From the NCBI GenBank assembly GCA_021209875.1, contig JAGYVD010000001.1, forward strand, positions 4,030,001 to 4,094,000: a stretch of 64,000 nt of DNA, in the 5' to 3' direction. Origin of the DNA: Rosellinia necatrix. Its lineage: Eukaryota; Ascomycota; Sordariomycetes; Xylariales; Xylariaceae. A model generated the notes under the pieces. That model ran no database searches. It was given only the letters and a program-made list of their open reading frames with translations, and was not told the DNA's origin. Each line of letters starts with the position of its first letter. Position 1 is the first letter of the stretch. Below are positions 24,839 through 37,142 of the stretch, piece by piece. A program made the position numbers and the translations under genes.

Positions 24839-26274
24839 TCCTACTGTATACGCTCCACCTTGAGTGCTCCCGTAGCCCTCTTTTTATTTTATTGCATGGG
24901 ACGGCGTTACGGCGCGGCATCATAGACTGCGAGGTGTCTCGATGGTCTCGGATCGTTCATCATACCCAGTAAAAAGCATTCTGTGTTATAGGCCGATTGG
25001 AGTTCATACGGCCGGGTGCTTCAGCATTTCGGCTCTGTTTATAGCAACCGCCGCCCCCCGAGTATCGAGGAGCGGGAAGAATTGCGGGTATGCAAAGAGA
25101 ACTTTGATGTTATCAGCGATTTGTTTTATACATATGGATTAACTATTCCAAGCATCCCAAAGGAGGCCTTATGCCGAGACGCGGAAAGGAGCGCATCTTG
25201 TGATGATCAATGGTATGATGCACAAAGACGGCCATGGCTGCATGGTAGATAGGCGCTGGCAAACGCTTTATTAATATGCTCGTTTAGGACTTTTTAGTTC
25301 AAGCCTAGGAAATCGTGACGCGGTACTCGATAAAGGGTTGGTTGGCGACTCAAGTAGGAGGGTGTATATACCTCTTCAAGCGGAGGGTAGCGCCTCTTGT
25401 TGATGCTGCTAATGCCGGTTGGCTGGCTGGCTCCTTTGCTCTACTAGTCCGCTTTGACCGTAGTTGATGACATAATTGTGTAGAATCATATAATTAAATC
25501 ATTTCTTCTCTTCGTACATGTATGTGTTTAGTACTTAAGCAAGTAGGTCTTTTCCCGAAAAGTACGTGATTCGCCGATCTCAGCGGCTGGATTGGCATAT
25601 TAGAGAGATATGTATATATATCTGCTAAGTTGAGCCGCTTCTTCAATCCGATTTGTAGTTTCGGTAACAGGCCTAGACTTACCATCTGTAATATCGCTGC
25701 TGGACTACCATATCACGTGATGGATTATCATCAACCGTGGCCATGGGCGCGGTGATATTTTTATCTACCTCTATTTCTATCTGAAGTGCCCAAATGCTTA
25801 TGCTGAAGAACAGTGAAATAGTCTCTTGAGGGCGCATCTTGGCAACTCCCCGTCTATTACATGGACCGGCGAGCAGTATCCTGCTCTCTTCGCCCTTTCT
25901 TCTAAAAAAAAAGCCGTGTGCTTAGCTATCCAGGCTTTCGCGCCGCGTTTTATTTCCACCAAGGCCATGAGACTAATGGTATATATAAATCAAAGGCTCC
26001 CGGGGTTATTACATTATAAGATACGCCTTGTACCTCGATCCTCTCCCGAATATCCCTGGGTGAGGCATTTCCCTGTAGCTTCGGAGTGTTTAAGCCTTCC
26101 GCGCTGTCCCCACTGTACGGAATCTGAGTTAAATACAGGTGATTGATACAGAGGCTGCCGTCCATAATTATGACCCCTTTGTACGGGATACCAGGACCAG
26201 CTCTTTTAAGTCACCTAAACCGTACCAATAAAGCCAATACGACGTAGTAGCCCCAGGGCACCGAGGGCGAGGAT
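24839..26274. other. Convergent intergenic region between CHD1 and the sirtuin gene
   Basis: About 1.4 kb holding the 3' ends of two convergent genes. Short open frames occur on both strands (the longest about 106 codons at 25826-26146), but none resembles a known family. Confidence 0.5.
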
Positions 26275-28092
26275 TTAGTCGATTAGTGTTCCCATTCCCC
26301 GAGGCTTAGATGGGGGGGAGACGGTATCCTGTGATTGGGAGGACTGCATTTGGTGTTCAGGGGTACATGGGCGCAAACTATTGGGGTTTGGCTGTTGCGC
26401 TTGGGAGCGAAGACTCTTTTCCGAAGTCTCGGTGGTGTTCTTGTTGCCTCTCGGCCTAAGAGAAAAATCGGCTAATAGAATACTCCGGGCATTGTCAAGG
26501 GGAGTGGGCTCAGTATCAAGCTCACGTTTGACTGGAAGCTTCAAAGGAGCCGCCACGTTCGACTTAGTAGCTTTAAAGGTTGTATTAATGGTTGCCTTGG
26601 GCTTCGGTACAGACTTTTTGGTTGGTTTAGCTTTCCGTTGAGCCGTTCTCTTTGAAGGTCTCGACGTTGGCACAGAAGCGGCTTGGTCAGCGTCTGAGGA
26701 GAAGGTGAGTTTAGTTTGGCTTGGTTTTGATGCTGGCTTGGTTGGGAGAGCTGTCCGTATTCTAGGGCTCGCAGATGGAGTTGGGATACCTTGGACACGT
26801 CCAAGACATGGCGGCTGTTTGGCTTCGATGGGTGATATTTCGGGCGTTGCTTTATCGGCGGTGGCCGGATCTTGAGGAAGACTACTCCGAATCTCTACCT
26901 CCAGTTTCACACCGCGAACGTCATTCTCGTACTTGGCGTTGTCGACCAGAGTCTCCGCTCCTTGCTCAATGCTTTCGTCAAAACGAGGTAGGTGAACTAG
27001 CGAAGCGACATCGTCACATTTGCCGCGGACGACCAAATCCCAGCAGTTCTTGAGGTCTGTGCCGCTGGGTTCAGAGTCGAGATTGATCCATGCGGTCATT
27101 CCGGCCCGGCGTTCTCTGGTCACTTTGCATATATCCTTCACCATATTCCGTACACCGGGGATTTTCATGCTTGTACCAACAACGATGACAGCATCGGGTC
27201 GAGTCCGTAGATCGGCGCGGAAAACGTTGGCAATGGCCTCCTCGTCAGGATTGTACTCATTATATAACACCATTCTCGGCCGAAGTCTCCCGATGCCGTG
27301 GCTTCGCTTGCCGGCGTGAGATGTGCGCACGTTATCTGTCTCCTCACACCCTTTACAAAGCGGGGCCTGGGGCCCTTCAAAAAGGGATGCATCAAACTGG
27401 CTGATCTCGTTGCACTTGGAGCATACCATCTTCTCAAGACCGCCATGTAGCTGTATGGTCTTAGGCCAGGGCCCCTTGGGATGCAGAGGGACGACAGTGC
27501 TAAGAGGTTCCATGGAAGTCTCGAGTCCATCGACGTTCTGGGTGTAGAGTCGCAACAGACGACCCTCTTTCGCTAGAGAGGCTAGGAAGTGGTGGAATGG
27601 CGTAGGTTTCGCATCCTTAACGAGTTGGGACAAGTCACGCACCATGGTGTGGAAATGCGAGGTTGTCGAGTCGTGCTTGTAGACGGACGCGTCGAAAAGG
27701 TGCTTGCCCGAGCCCTTGAGGCCGTGTTCTTTCGGTAAGGTGGCAAAGAGGCCCGAGGATGAGCGGAAGTCGGGAACTAGAGGGTTATGTCAGCTTATTT
27801 TCTCGGCGACGGAGTGTAGAGTAAGTATATGCACAACTCTGAGAATGTACATACTGCCCGCCGATACCGAGATGCCAGCGCCCGCGATGACAACAATCTT
27901 TTTCTTCTTGCGCAGAGCGTCCGTCAGCTGTGCCAGCAACTCAGTGTCCTTCCCACTCTGTTCGGAGGCGGCAGCGCTCAGGTCCAAGTATTCAGTGACC
28001 CTCGGCTTACTTTCGACCCGACGGCGCTTGGGCGGAGGGGCGCCATCAGGATTGACGAGGATCTCGAGTTCCACGGGGTCAGAGGACTTCAT
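26275..28092 (-). CDS. Sir2-family NAD-dependent histone deacetylase, Hst3/Hst4 type
   Basis: Nuclear sirtuin; the family's Hst3/Hst4 members remove H3K56 acetylation after S phase. Two exons, 28092-27855 and 27776-26275, joined to give about 579 residues with the junction GISVSAG-IPDFRSS that rebuilds the NAD-binding loop. Visible catalytic features: AGAGISVSAG at about 70-79, PDFRSS at 81, TQNVDGLE at 158-165, the catalytic His190 in IQLHGG, and a zinc ribbon Cys198/Cys201 plus Cys220/Cys223. The segment GRLRPRMVLYNE and the VVGTSMKIPG motif are characteristic of the Hst3/4 branch rather than Sir2 or Hst2. The C-terminal 230 residues are Pro/Ser/Lys-rich and low in complexity. I assign the Hst3/Hst4 class, not a specific paralogue. 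The upstream region carries a 9-bp minisatellite. Confidence 0.88.
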
Positions 28093-28422
28093 GGGCGATG
28101 CGCTGCCCGAGGAATATATGGTGGAGGGGGGGCGGGGAGGGAAGGCGACAAGATCGGTACGGCATGGACGCGCGCGGTGAGACGGTCGGTGATCTGGTGA
28201 GAACGGATAACGGAGAGGAGGGGGGGTTGGTTGCTGGGGGTTCAGAGAGGCCGGGTGCCGAAGACAATGAAGATGTATCCATTGTGTGCTGAAAGTGGTT
28301 CGGGGGGGGAGAAGGGACCTATCCCGACCAACAGCGCAGCCAGCAATTGAAAAGCGGGAGGGTGAGAAGGCGAGAAGGCGAAAGAATTAAGCCGTCGGAA
28401 GGTGAAGGAAGAGTGAAAGAGG

Positions 28423-28492
28423 GCGAGGAAGGCGAGGAGGGTGAGGAGGGTGAGGAGGGTGAGGAGGGTGAGGAGGGTGTGGAGGGTGTGAG
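28423..28492. repeat. 9-bp minisatellite (GTGAGGAGG units)
   Basis: About seven tandem copies of a 9-bp unit with small variation (GCGAGGAAG, GCGAGGAGG, GTGAGGAGG, GTGTGGAGG), lying 330-400 bp upstream of the sirtuin start codon. Confidence 0.85.
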
Positions 28493-28931
28493 GTGGAAGG
28501 AAGGCCTCAAGGTGTTGAGATATATATAATCATCTGGTAGAAGCGCCAAGGTACGTAGATGGGGAGGTAAGGCTACGAAGGAGGAACTTGAGGAGGAGGA
28601 GGAAAGGTCGCAGGAGCACGTCGTATACGGCAGCGGCGGTCAAGAAGCGAGCGACTTGATCGTAGGTTTGTCGTCAGACAGCACAAGCACAGGCTTGTTC
28701 CGCGTCTGCGGCTATTCGTCGGCAAGTACTCGAAACGGCCTGTGTATATGCTCTACACCATGGCGGGAGTGGTCGGTTAAGCAGGTACTTTAGCCGCAAG
28801 CCAGAAGATAAGCAAGCAAGTCAGTGGGTGAGTGAGTGAGTAAGTGAATACAAGTACAAGTAGGTGGGTAGGGTAGGAAAGGTATGTATGTAAATGAGCA
28901 GGTAATGTAATATGTGTGTATGTATATGCAC

Positions 28932-28985
28932 GTATGTATGTATGTATGTATGTATGTATGTATGTAGGTATGTATGTAGGTATGT
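28932..28985. repeat. (TATG)n tetranucleotide tract
   Basis: A run of GTAT/TATG units with two GTAGG interruptions, between the divergent sirtuin and MED16 genes. Confidence 0.85.
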
Positions 28986-30504
28986 ATTGGTATGGTATGC
29001 TATGTATGCAACTTTGACAGGGGGAATTAACAACACGAGATCGGGATGGCACGGGCGGCGAATAAGCAAAGTCAACACAACGTTAAACGAACGGCCGTGC
29101 TGTGCTTCAACGAGGGAAGGGAGACAGGAGACGGGAAACGGGAAACGGGAGGAGAAGCAGGCGAGTGCGGCTCTCGTTTCGGTATGCCTGAGGAGCAGAG
29201 TAGAAGGTTGATTGGTTCCAGTTGCGCCTTGCATACACTACACCACGTGAATGTGTTGTGGAAAAGGAAAAAAAAAGTCGGGGAGGCGGGGGGGCCGGCC
29301 TAGTAGGAACTGCTAGGAATAATGCCGGCCAGCTGGTGGAATAACTTTGATCACCAACAACCGCCGCAATGTTTGTCTGTCTCAATAAACAACCTTAGTA
29401 GGATGGTGCACTACACACACATCATAACATTGCCTGCCTTGGTTAGCCTAGCTCAGGTTGGTAATTGTGGAGAAAATCCGACTGGTACCAGACTCACCTA
29501 CCCAGTACCTACCTAGGTACCTGCGAATGGTATAACAACTAACAGCACATACAAGTACCACACTCGCAACCACAGCACAAGAGTTTATTAGGAGGTACCT
29601 GGGTATGATGCAGGATAGGGATGTGTGGAGGTTGATCGCAGTGCATACTACACTGCAGTATTTATTGTCTAGTGAGTATGCTAGAGAATCTTTTATCAAC
29701 GGGTTTGTCTTCCTTTTTTTCCCCAATGGGCTTTATAATATGGCCTGCGGATAAGTGCAGTGCCATGCCTGTAGGCTGTGAGGCATGATACCACTATCTA
29801 CTTAAGTATAGGTAGGTAGGTAGGTAGCTCTAGGTGCTCCCCTGGCCTCGGGTTTTTATAGTTCAGCATCCGCCTCTAGCTGAGAGTAGAATCAGCAGTC
29901 GAATCATCGCAGATATATCATTCCCCTTCAAAGAGAGATATACCATACATAAATAAATATACTTGTATGTATATGTATCTCGTTGCTTAGCGGTTGCTTA
30001 GGGCTCTTAGTGGGACAGGGTACAGGGTTCGTTCTTGTCTCTTGCCATGATAACATGCATTCAGTATGGGGCTGTACTACGTACTTAGTTATGGGGGATG
30101 AAAGAGCCGGTAAGCCTAACCATATCAGGTTAGTTGGGTTTGTTAGCAGGCCAGGCTCGACATACCAGAATGCTGAAGTACACCAATTTGACTCAACTAA
30201 CTCGCAGATAGATAATATCATCATAACTATCCCTTTACACCTGCTCAAGGTACTACGAGCCGTACAAGGTGGCGCGACCACTTTCTGGTATGTACTGCCT
30301 ACTACATTGTTTCATCTGCCTTGCTACTTAGGTACTGTTTCTCATCAGCCCACCACATAGGTATCCTGTACCACCTGTCCCAGCTGACCAAACAACGGGA
30401 TGCGATAGCAGAGTGAACGTCTCTCTCCGATGCTTCACTAAGTCCTATTTCTTCGGCAGCATGGCTCTTTTCAGCCAACCCGTGTGTGCTTAGTTTAAGG
30501 TCCC

Positions 30505-30615
30505 CTCTCGACTTTGCCCTCTCCCTCCTCCTCCTACTCATCCTCCAGCTCATTCTCCTCCTCCTGTTCCTCATTTCGTCCCTTTTTTTTTTCTTTTTTT
30601 TTGTCCCTCTTCATC
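30505..30615 (+). promoter_or_regulatory. Pyrimidine-rich leader of MED16
   Basis: A strand-biased CT tract (CTCCTCCTCCT-type words and long T runs) ends about 35 bp before the MED16 start codon. Such tracts mark core promoters and 5' leaders in filamentous fungi; the assignment is inferred from position and composition. Confidence 0.45.
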
Positions 30616-30650
30616 TGTGCCAACCCTGGAATACATCACAGCCCGCCCGG

Positions 30651-33600
30651 ATGACGGACGCTAGCATGCCTTTGCTCTTAGATAGCGCTATGTCAGGAAT
30701 GGACCAACCACCTATGCCAGTCGATTTAAACGGCGTCGACGATCTCTTCGGGGATACAGACGCCCTTTCCCTCCCTTCGCGCCTACCGAGTAGGCGCCTT
30801 CGACGCAGGCTCGATGAGTTGCGTGGCCGTGGGTGCTGCCAGTAAGTTAGCTGCTCCTGCTCCACGTCTCCTAGGCTTCAATGTCTCCAATCTGGTACCA
30901 TCTAACCACTCGCCAGAGGTCTAGCCTGGTCCAAGGGAGGCACTATTGCTTCTATCACACCAGATGGCCAATCCTTGGAGCTCAGATACTTGCGGGCTAA
31001 TCCGAGTGATGCCACCTGGGAACTCAGCGAGCCCAAGAATATCGCACCCTGGCAGAATCTGAATGGCGGCCCTATCGTTCACCTGTCATGGGGTCCAGCC
31101 AACTCTGAACTTGCCGTCATCGATGCTGTTGGCCGAGTTCTCCTCTTGAACTTCAATTCCGACTTGAATCGCCCGCTCGTCTCCCGCCCCTGGGAAGGAG
31201 ATGCTGTTGACGATTTGCACACAATCGTTGGGACGTATTGGCTGAACCAACTTCCAGCAAATTCGAGAGTTCGGCTCCCCCTACTCGATCCCTAACAAAT
31301 TTGGCTCTAATCAACTTCTCAGTTCCACCCGACATATTCCCCCGCCATCAAGGGCGCAAAAGGGACGGATTATACTTTCGAAAATTCTGGAGTACCCGCC
31401 ATGGGACCAAGCCATCCCAATCCAGGAAAGTCCGCGTTCATTTGCGTGACTACCAACGGCCTCCTCAAGATGTTTTGGAGCCAGAATAACAACAAGCCTG
31501 AAGAGACAACCCTCGAGCTAGAAAGCGCTACCTCTGCCGATGATCTCATTACACATGCAGCTGCATGTTCCGATAAAAGTGAGAATGCTTCACCCTATCC
31601 CTCACCAATGCCGGTTAGCCTTCTAATACCCAAAGAATAGCTAAAACTATATACATTGCTATGGCCACAACCTCCAAGCAACTCAGAGTCGTTCAAGTAG
31701 CCATCGCTTTCAACCAGCCCAAAATCGAGAATCCGCAGAATCCGCCCCTGGGGGGGTATACTCTCACTCCGTCTCTTGGAAAAAGGCATGTCGCTGTGAC
31801 GAGTTGGTTCCAAACAGGGATGTGCGAGTCACCTTTGGACGCATCCATGTCGAAAATCTCCCATATAGAAATGCTCCCAGCCCATTTTGACATCCAATCG
31901 AAGCAATGGTCGCCCATTGTCGTCATTACGGTGCGGTCGTTCATACCGGAACCAAATTCACCCTACAACCAGGAGGTACAAAGTATTATTGACAGGTGGG
32001 AGCTTCTCGCAGACCAAAAACAGGCAGTGCACCCTGCCTTTGAGCGCCTTGGCACGAGAAGGAATAGTGTCGGCTCTGCACCTCCGGTATGATTTAACTA
32101 ATTACGTTCAGCTGAATACGCGCTTACTTGTGGGATAGGCCACGGCAAGGCTGAAAAAGCTCGACTCCATTGTTGTGAATAAAATCGTTCTAGGCGTCAA
32201 CGTGCTATCATTCGGAAAGGTTCTACTGTTCTATTACAACGATGGCACTGTCGAATACCGAGACAGGTTTACGATGCATGAGCTTTACCGAGAGGCGAAT
32301 CTCAGTCGCATGCACTCTATCCTGGAAGCGGGCTTTAATCAGAGCGGAGGACCTTCTTGTGAGTGTGCAGGTTACGAAATAGCTGCTCAACTAACATCGC
32401 TTTCGTAGGCTTGCAAATGGCATTTTCCCCCTTCAACTATTCCCTCGTGCAGATGTACGAAGATTGGCAAATTAAATGGCATAATCCCGAATACACATTA
32501 GTGGAAACCTCAACGATCACCAACGGTCAGCGGTCCCCGGTCCTTAGCCTCCGTTATCGTATATTAAGTAAGACCTAACATGTGTGTATAGACAACCTCA
32601 GCGCCGTCATTGCTTGCTGTGCCATGTCAACCGCCGCTGCTGCTACAAATAACAACAACAATATTGATGACATTCTTGCCGTGGCCAAAAAATTCCCCCG
32701 CCAAGACCGTAGGTTTTACCCTAAGTTCATCCATCTCTATGAGTAATACTGACAAATGTGACTCGTAGAATTCGCCATTAAGTGGGTGACAGACCTAGTG
32801 CAGGTAATGCGAATAAGTGTCGATTACTCAGAAGATCAACCTCATGATCACCTCATAAGAAACCACCATTTACAGTTTTGTTTTAGTATATTCAACCATC
32901 TTGGCTGGAACGGGGAATTTCACGAACGCCACTTCAGGGGGAAATTATCTTCACTGGCTCTAAGCATTCGCCATACCGTCATTATTGTGAGCCTCGCAAA
33001 CAGCGCCCCAAGCTCTGTGAGGGCAAACTCAAGCCCCTTTGACGAGCCTGGTAAGTCCTTTGCATCGCATTATCACTTATTTAGGTTTTTGATAATATCT
33101 AACCCAATATTCTTAGAGGTGGTATATGCTTTAGCTGGTTGCGCCCGATGGTCAATCGACTTTTTAAGCTGGCTTTGCAATGGGCTCTTCACTCTTCTCG
33201 ATGATACGAAATTCATGGGTTTCCTAACCCAGACCCAGACCAATCAATCTCAGCAACTAGTAAACATGACTCGGTATCTTCACGCGAAGAATGAAATTGC
33301 GCTGCATCTCATACTTTGCTCCTCTACACGTAACCTCATATCCGCGATCTGCCGTCGTATTAATCTTCTTGATAACTACGCGACTCGCGCACTGGCCTGG
33401 TATTCGGGCCAACCCAAGATACCAGACGGGGTTGGTTCACGCCATATAGCTCTATATGCTGCCTACCGAAAAGTTCACCGGTACACTTCGTCGGCACTCG
33501 TGAAGGCTGACGAATTTGATAAATTCATCGCGGTTCTCGCCGGAGATATACGGTCGGCATATGCGACGTCCCTCAGCCCACTGGAAGCTCAGAAAGTGGC

Positions 33601-34048
33601 AAAAAACCCGCCGCCGCCGAACCAAACCCCCAATGCTCCCAAACTGGATCGCGTTAAGGAAGCCCGTCAGCACTGTGAGCTGAACATGCTCTTGGTGCTT
33701 GCACTACCTCCATCTTTCTTGGCTGTAATAACGAAACTCTTCCGCCAGGACCTCACGAATTTTCGTGCGAATGTGGATATCGCAAAGCTGTATTTTGCGG
33801 ATTATCATCTCCTCGAGATCGTCGACACTCCCGAGGCCCTAGCAAATCGACGAAAAAGAGGTACAAAGGTGGACATGTTCAGACGCGTTGAAATCAGTAA
33901 GCAGGCACAGGTTTCTTGGAGGCGATGCTCTAGGTGTGGAAATACCATGGAAGACCTCACATCAGCAAACAACAAGGCAGGCATGATGTTTTTGCTAACA
34001 CAGCAGCGAACATGTTGTTGTGGCGGACGTTTAGCTCTTCTTCCTTAG
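30651..34048 (+). CDS. MED16: Mediator complex subunit 16 (Med16/Sin4)
   Basis: Tail-module subunit of Mediator linking transcription factors to RNA polymerase II. My model has nine exons: 30651-30841, 30917-31268, 31323-31578, 31641-32086, 32139-32358, 32409-32558, 32592-32708, 32769-33050 and 33117-34048, about 981 residues. Supporting blocks: an N-terminal region with VDLFGD-like acidic start, a WD40-like first half (GLAWSKGGTIASITPDG, VHLSWGPANSELAVIDAVG), PSHPNPGKSAFICVTTNG, LATTSKQ-like MATTSKQLRVVQVAI, DASMSKISHIEMLP, and a C-terminal Cys-rich end WRRCSRCGNTMED plus QQRTCCCGG. Two splice choices are weak: the donor at 31269 (GTTCGG) and the donor of the intron ending at 32591, where frame permits only very short introns (39, 33 or 24 nt). 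The 66-nt intron 33051-33116 is stop-free and a multiple of three. MTDASMP is the first ATG; a second lies 13 codons on. Confidence 0.85.
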
Positions 34049-34826
34049 AAAGCTTACGACGAGCCATGAGGCAGCCGGCGTCAAACAATCATGCTGGAAC
34101 CGAAAATCTATCAGGCTGGCGCAAATCATAGCTTGTAGATGGCATCTAGCTAGGCAAGCTGATGGTAGACCCCTGTCGGATGGGATGCAGAAATGAACAG
34201 CATCGTTGTCACTGGTGGGGGAGAGAGCCCCCCAGTGCTGGTTAGCCTATTTGCCAAACCCGCACTAAGGGGAGTTTGGGCTGGGTTCTTGCGATACCAC
34301 ACTTAAGCGAGGGATACGTGATGCCAACCGTTTAGAAACATAGCTAGTATGGTCTTTGAAGAGTCAGATACGCTGTCAAAGGGTCAAAGGGGCATGAGAC
34401 TTTTTTATTTATTCTTAATGTGATACCAAGAGGGCAAAACGCTTTGAATAAGCAATAAGTTGCAAAGAGTTCCGAATCGCAACCCCGGTGGAAGGACTGC
34501 TTTAAGACCCCAAAAACAGTTACAAGATAGAATTCGTTGGTTTTCAAGATATCAGGAGGCTTGCAATCAATTTTCAAGTCGATGTTATAGTTCATCTACT
34601 CGTTTTTTGTTTACGTCTCAATGAACAAGTGACAAAAATTCAGTATTTTGAAGTTGATCAAGGATTTTGAGGAGCGGTAAATATCTCGCACTCACAACGC
34701 CGATATTCAAAAAGCACCTAAGATGTGGTAGATCACGGCACAATTCGGGCACGCCAACCTCCGGATTACCACGAGAGTGGCCGGACATGAAGCTAAGTGC
34801 CCTTGGCCGCATCAATAAAGGCAGTT
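34049..34826. other. Intergenic, MED16 3' side
   Basis: Contains the MED16 3' UTR and AT-rich DNA. The part after 34620 has plus-strand codon-like fragments with stops (for example ILKLIKDFEER) that may be the upstream end of the decayed gene that follows, but I cannot identify them. Confidence 0.4.
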
Positions 34827-35449
34827 ATGGCCCTTCCCCGCCTTGACCCTCGCGGTATCGACACAGTAGACCATATCAAGAACCCACCAGACTTCAGCCG
34901 CTATGTCGTTATTATGACGGACGATTTCAAAAGGACGTCTGCAATGTCAAAAAAACCTGGTAGCGGCGCTTCTCGCTCTCTTCGTGGATAACTAGAGGAG
35001 CTCGGCGGTGAAAACGAGGATCGTAATCACGATGATCTAATAAGCATTATTGGTATACCTACCTGCAGTCGTTGGGTACAGAGCTCGAGGATTGCGTATC
35101 TCGCTCGTGGCGGCCCGATTGCCTTCTACGACAGCGAGCTGGGCCGAGCCAGCCTGCAGGACATTTGTCTAATACCGGGCCAATAGCTGTGCCTGCTTCG
35201 CGGGACGTTGTTGCGTTAGTCAACTCCGCTAAGAGTAAGTACCGCAACGTTGCTTACATACGAACAATATTACCCGAGGCTCAAAGCCTAACTTCTCACA
35301 ATCGCGGCCACACGTGGGCCAGGATCACCTGGCAGCCACATTTCCCTCTTTCGCCCCAGGATCGACGCTGGAAACAGGCAGGACTTCCTGTGCTATCCTG
35401 TGACTGGCTTACAGTCGTCTTAAAATGCCGTTCACCGGGCGAGGAAGAC
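34827..35449 (+). pseudogene. Decayed unidentified protein-coding gene
   Basis: One frame reads coherently for about 115 codons from the ATG at 34827 with a single TAA in the middle (at 34989). It begins LPRLDPRGIDTVDHIKNPPD and continues with SRYVVIMTDDF; after the stop come LEELGGENEDRNHDDL, CSRWVQSSRIAYLARGG and FYDSELGRASLQDICLIPG, then a second stop at 35184. A different frame (35072-35449) continues as open sequence and ends with GLPVLSCDWLTVVLK, which resembles the closing helix of a BRCT domain. Composition is protein-like on both sides of the stop, and there is no intron pattern that removes it. I do not recognise the family; the BRCT idea is weak. It could also be a gene whose introns I have misread. 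Confidence 0.4.
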
Positions 35450-36461
35450 TAAGGTGTTTCATATTATACCATTCACCCCAAGCCATCTATAAAAATTACG
35501 TTTATGATGACTAGGGGGTCTTGCATTGAACGACCGGTGAAGCTGTTGGGAAAAGATATGGTACGGATGACAAATGAGAACCGGCGGAGGTCACCGTACA
35601 TGCTATAGGAATCATCTCTTTACCGGTAATTGAGGCTCAAGAAGCCGTGACGCAGATACAACGTATAATCATGATACCAAACCATCAGGCCCCAAAGCAC
35701 AGCCATAGTGGCATAGTGACAAGTGAGCCAACGTAGCGCTCGGGACTACCGTATTGGCGTGATGGGAAGTGCATCGATAGTGTATTGCGGAATGTCTCCC
35801 AGCTGCATGTCTCCGTTTTTTAAGACTAGAGCTACAACCTGGCGAGCTGAAAATGATAAGCGTGGAGCACGTGTGGACGTATGGTGGACGGAGTTGATAG
35901 GTTGTTAGTTTCTATATGGACGAATCCCGCCAATCAGGCACGTAATATATAAAACTTCTTCTCTAACATCTCACGACGCTAGCTGAATACTGAGAGCCCT
36001 CCCGAGGAGACACCGCCTAGTGGCTCTCGCATGAGGCAGCCGGGGTCAAGATCAGGATGCGGGGCGTACGAGTTCAGCGATGCATACTCTGAATTCTCAT
36101 GCGCATATACCAGTCGCCATGCGGTGGCCCGGCGCTAGTGTGATAACCCGGCGCCTCCGACACCGTCCGTCCATGTAGAATACAGAACGACGTACATAGA
36201 GAATGGTTTGTGGTATTGTGGCGAATGCTGCGCCCACAAGCATATGGAGGCTCTGTACAGCTTTGACTATGAGTAAGTAAGCGTGTAAGTCGAGGTCGCT
36301 GAAACCGACTTCTAAATCTTTATATATAAGTCGTCGATGCCGTGGTGTAGTCTTCGTCTCCATCGCCATCAACTCACAACTGCCAGTCACAGATCTCTGA
36401 GCAATAACTTCGTCATTGATACCTTCAGCTTCACCTTTACTTGACTCCCTATATCCTCACA
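35450..36461. other. Upstream region of the terpene synthase
   Basis: About 1 kb without a gene. A TATA-like word TATATATAAG sits at 36321-36330, about 130 bp before the terpene synthase ATG, followed by a CT-rich leader. A 14-19 base word around ATGAGGCAGCCGG at 34071 recurs at about 36030. Confidence 0.5.
36321..36330 (+). promoter_or_regulatory. TATA-like box of the terpene synthase gene
   Basis: TATATATAAG about 130 bp upstream of the start codon, followed by a pyrimidine-rich leader. Assigned from sequence and position only. Confidence 0.4.
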
Positions 36462-37093
36462 ATGCATGCATCCAACCAAAGAGCACTCCTGGCCCATAAA
36501 CTCTCGGGCCAGACCCTCGTTATACCAGATATGAGGCCCATCATGTCACATTGGCCATGCCAACAGCACGAAGACTACGTAGCTGTGAAAAGTGCCGTTG
36601 AGAGACGGGTTGAATCGTATGTCAGGGAAAGGGCAGAGACAGACGTCATCATAGATACAGAACTAACCTCGCCGTAGGCTCGCAAGTAGAAAAGGCCGCA
36701 AGGCTATAGCTGATGCAGACCCTGCCCTCCTCGCTGCCAGGTATGAAGCGGATACAGGGACCTACATATTCGGAACCATGGGTAACTGATCATATCACAG
36801 GTGGTGGCCCACGGCACCAGCGAACTCGTACCGCGTCATGACGGACCTGGTGATATGGTTTGGGTTGTGGGACGACGCGATCGAGAGGCTAGCAGATGAC
36901 GCGGCGGCGGCGGAGAGTCTGCGGGTGCTGACGAAGGACTTCATCCGCGCGGCGCTGGGCCTCGGCGCCGCCAGCGAGGCCACGGCGGCGGCGGCGACGG
37001 CGAACCCCCTGATTCAGAGCTTCCAGCCGATCGCGGCCGAAGCCCGCACGTTCTATAACCGAGGTACGTTACATTCCGCCATGTTACCACGCG

Positions 37094-37142
<49 letters not shown>

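Larger units (their letters stand above)
28093..30650. other. Divergent intergenic region between the sirtuin gene and MED16
   Basis: About 2.56 kb between two divergent genes, carrying both promoters. It includes a 9-bp minisatellite (28423-28492), a tetranucleotide tract (28932-28985), and TAGGTA words near 29505-29595 and 29800-29835. I see no gene in it; repeat-driven open frames around 28.3-29.2 kb are not credible. Confidence 0.5.

Noticed and set aside
26690..26720. PIP-box-like QTKLTFSS in the sirtuin tail
   Set aside because: Spacing of the aromatic residues does not fit QxxLxxFF, and the tail is low complexity.
28300..29300. Several overlapping open frames around the GAGGAGGGT and TATG repeats
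   Set aside because: Repeats with a period that avoids stops generate long frames on both strands. The translations are simple repeats (EGEEGEEGE, YVCMYVCMY) without conserved sequence.
30486..30650. Hydrophobic in-frame N-terminal extension of MED16 resembling a signal peptide
   Set aside because: It is the translated CT-rich leader, begins at GTG rather than ATG, and a signal peptide makes no sense for a nuclear Mediator subunit.
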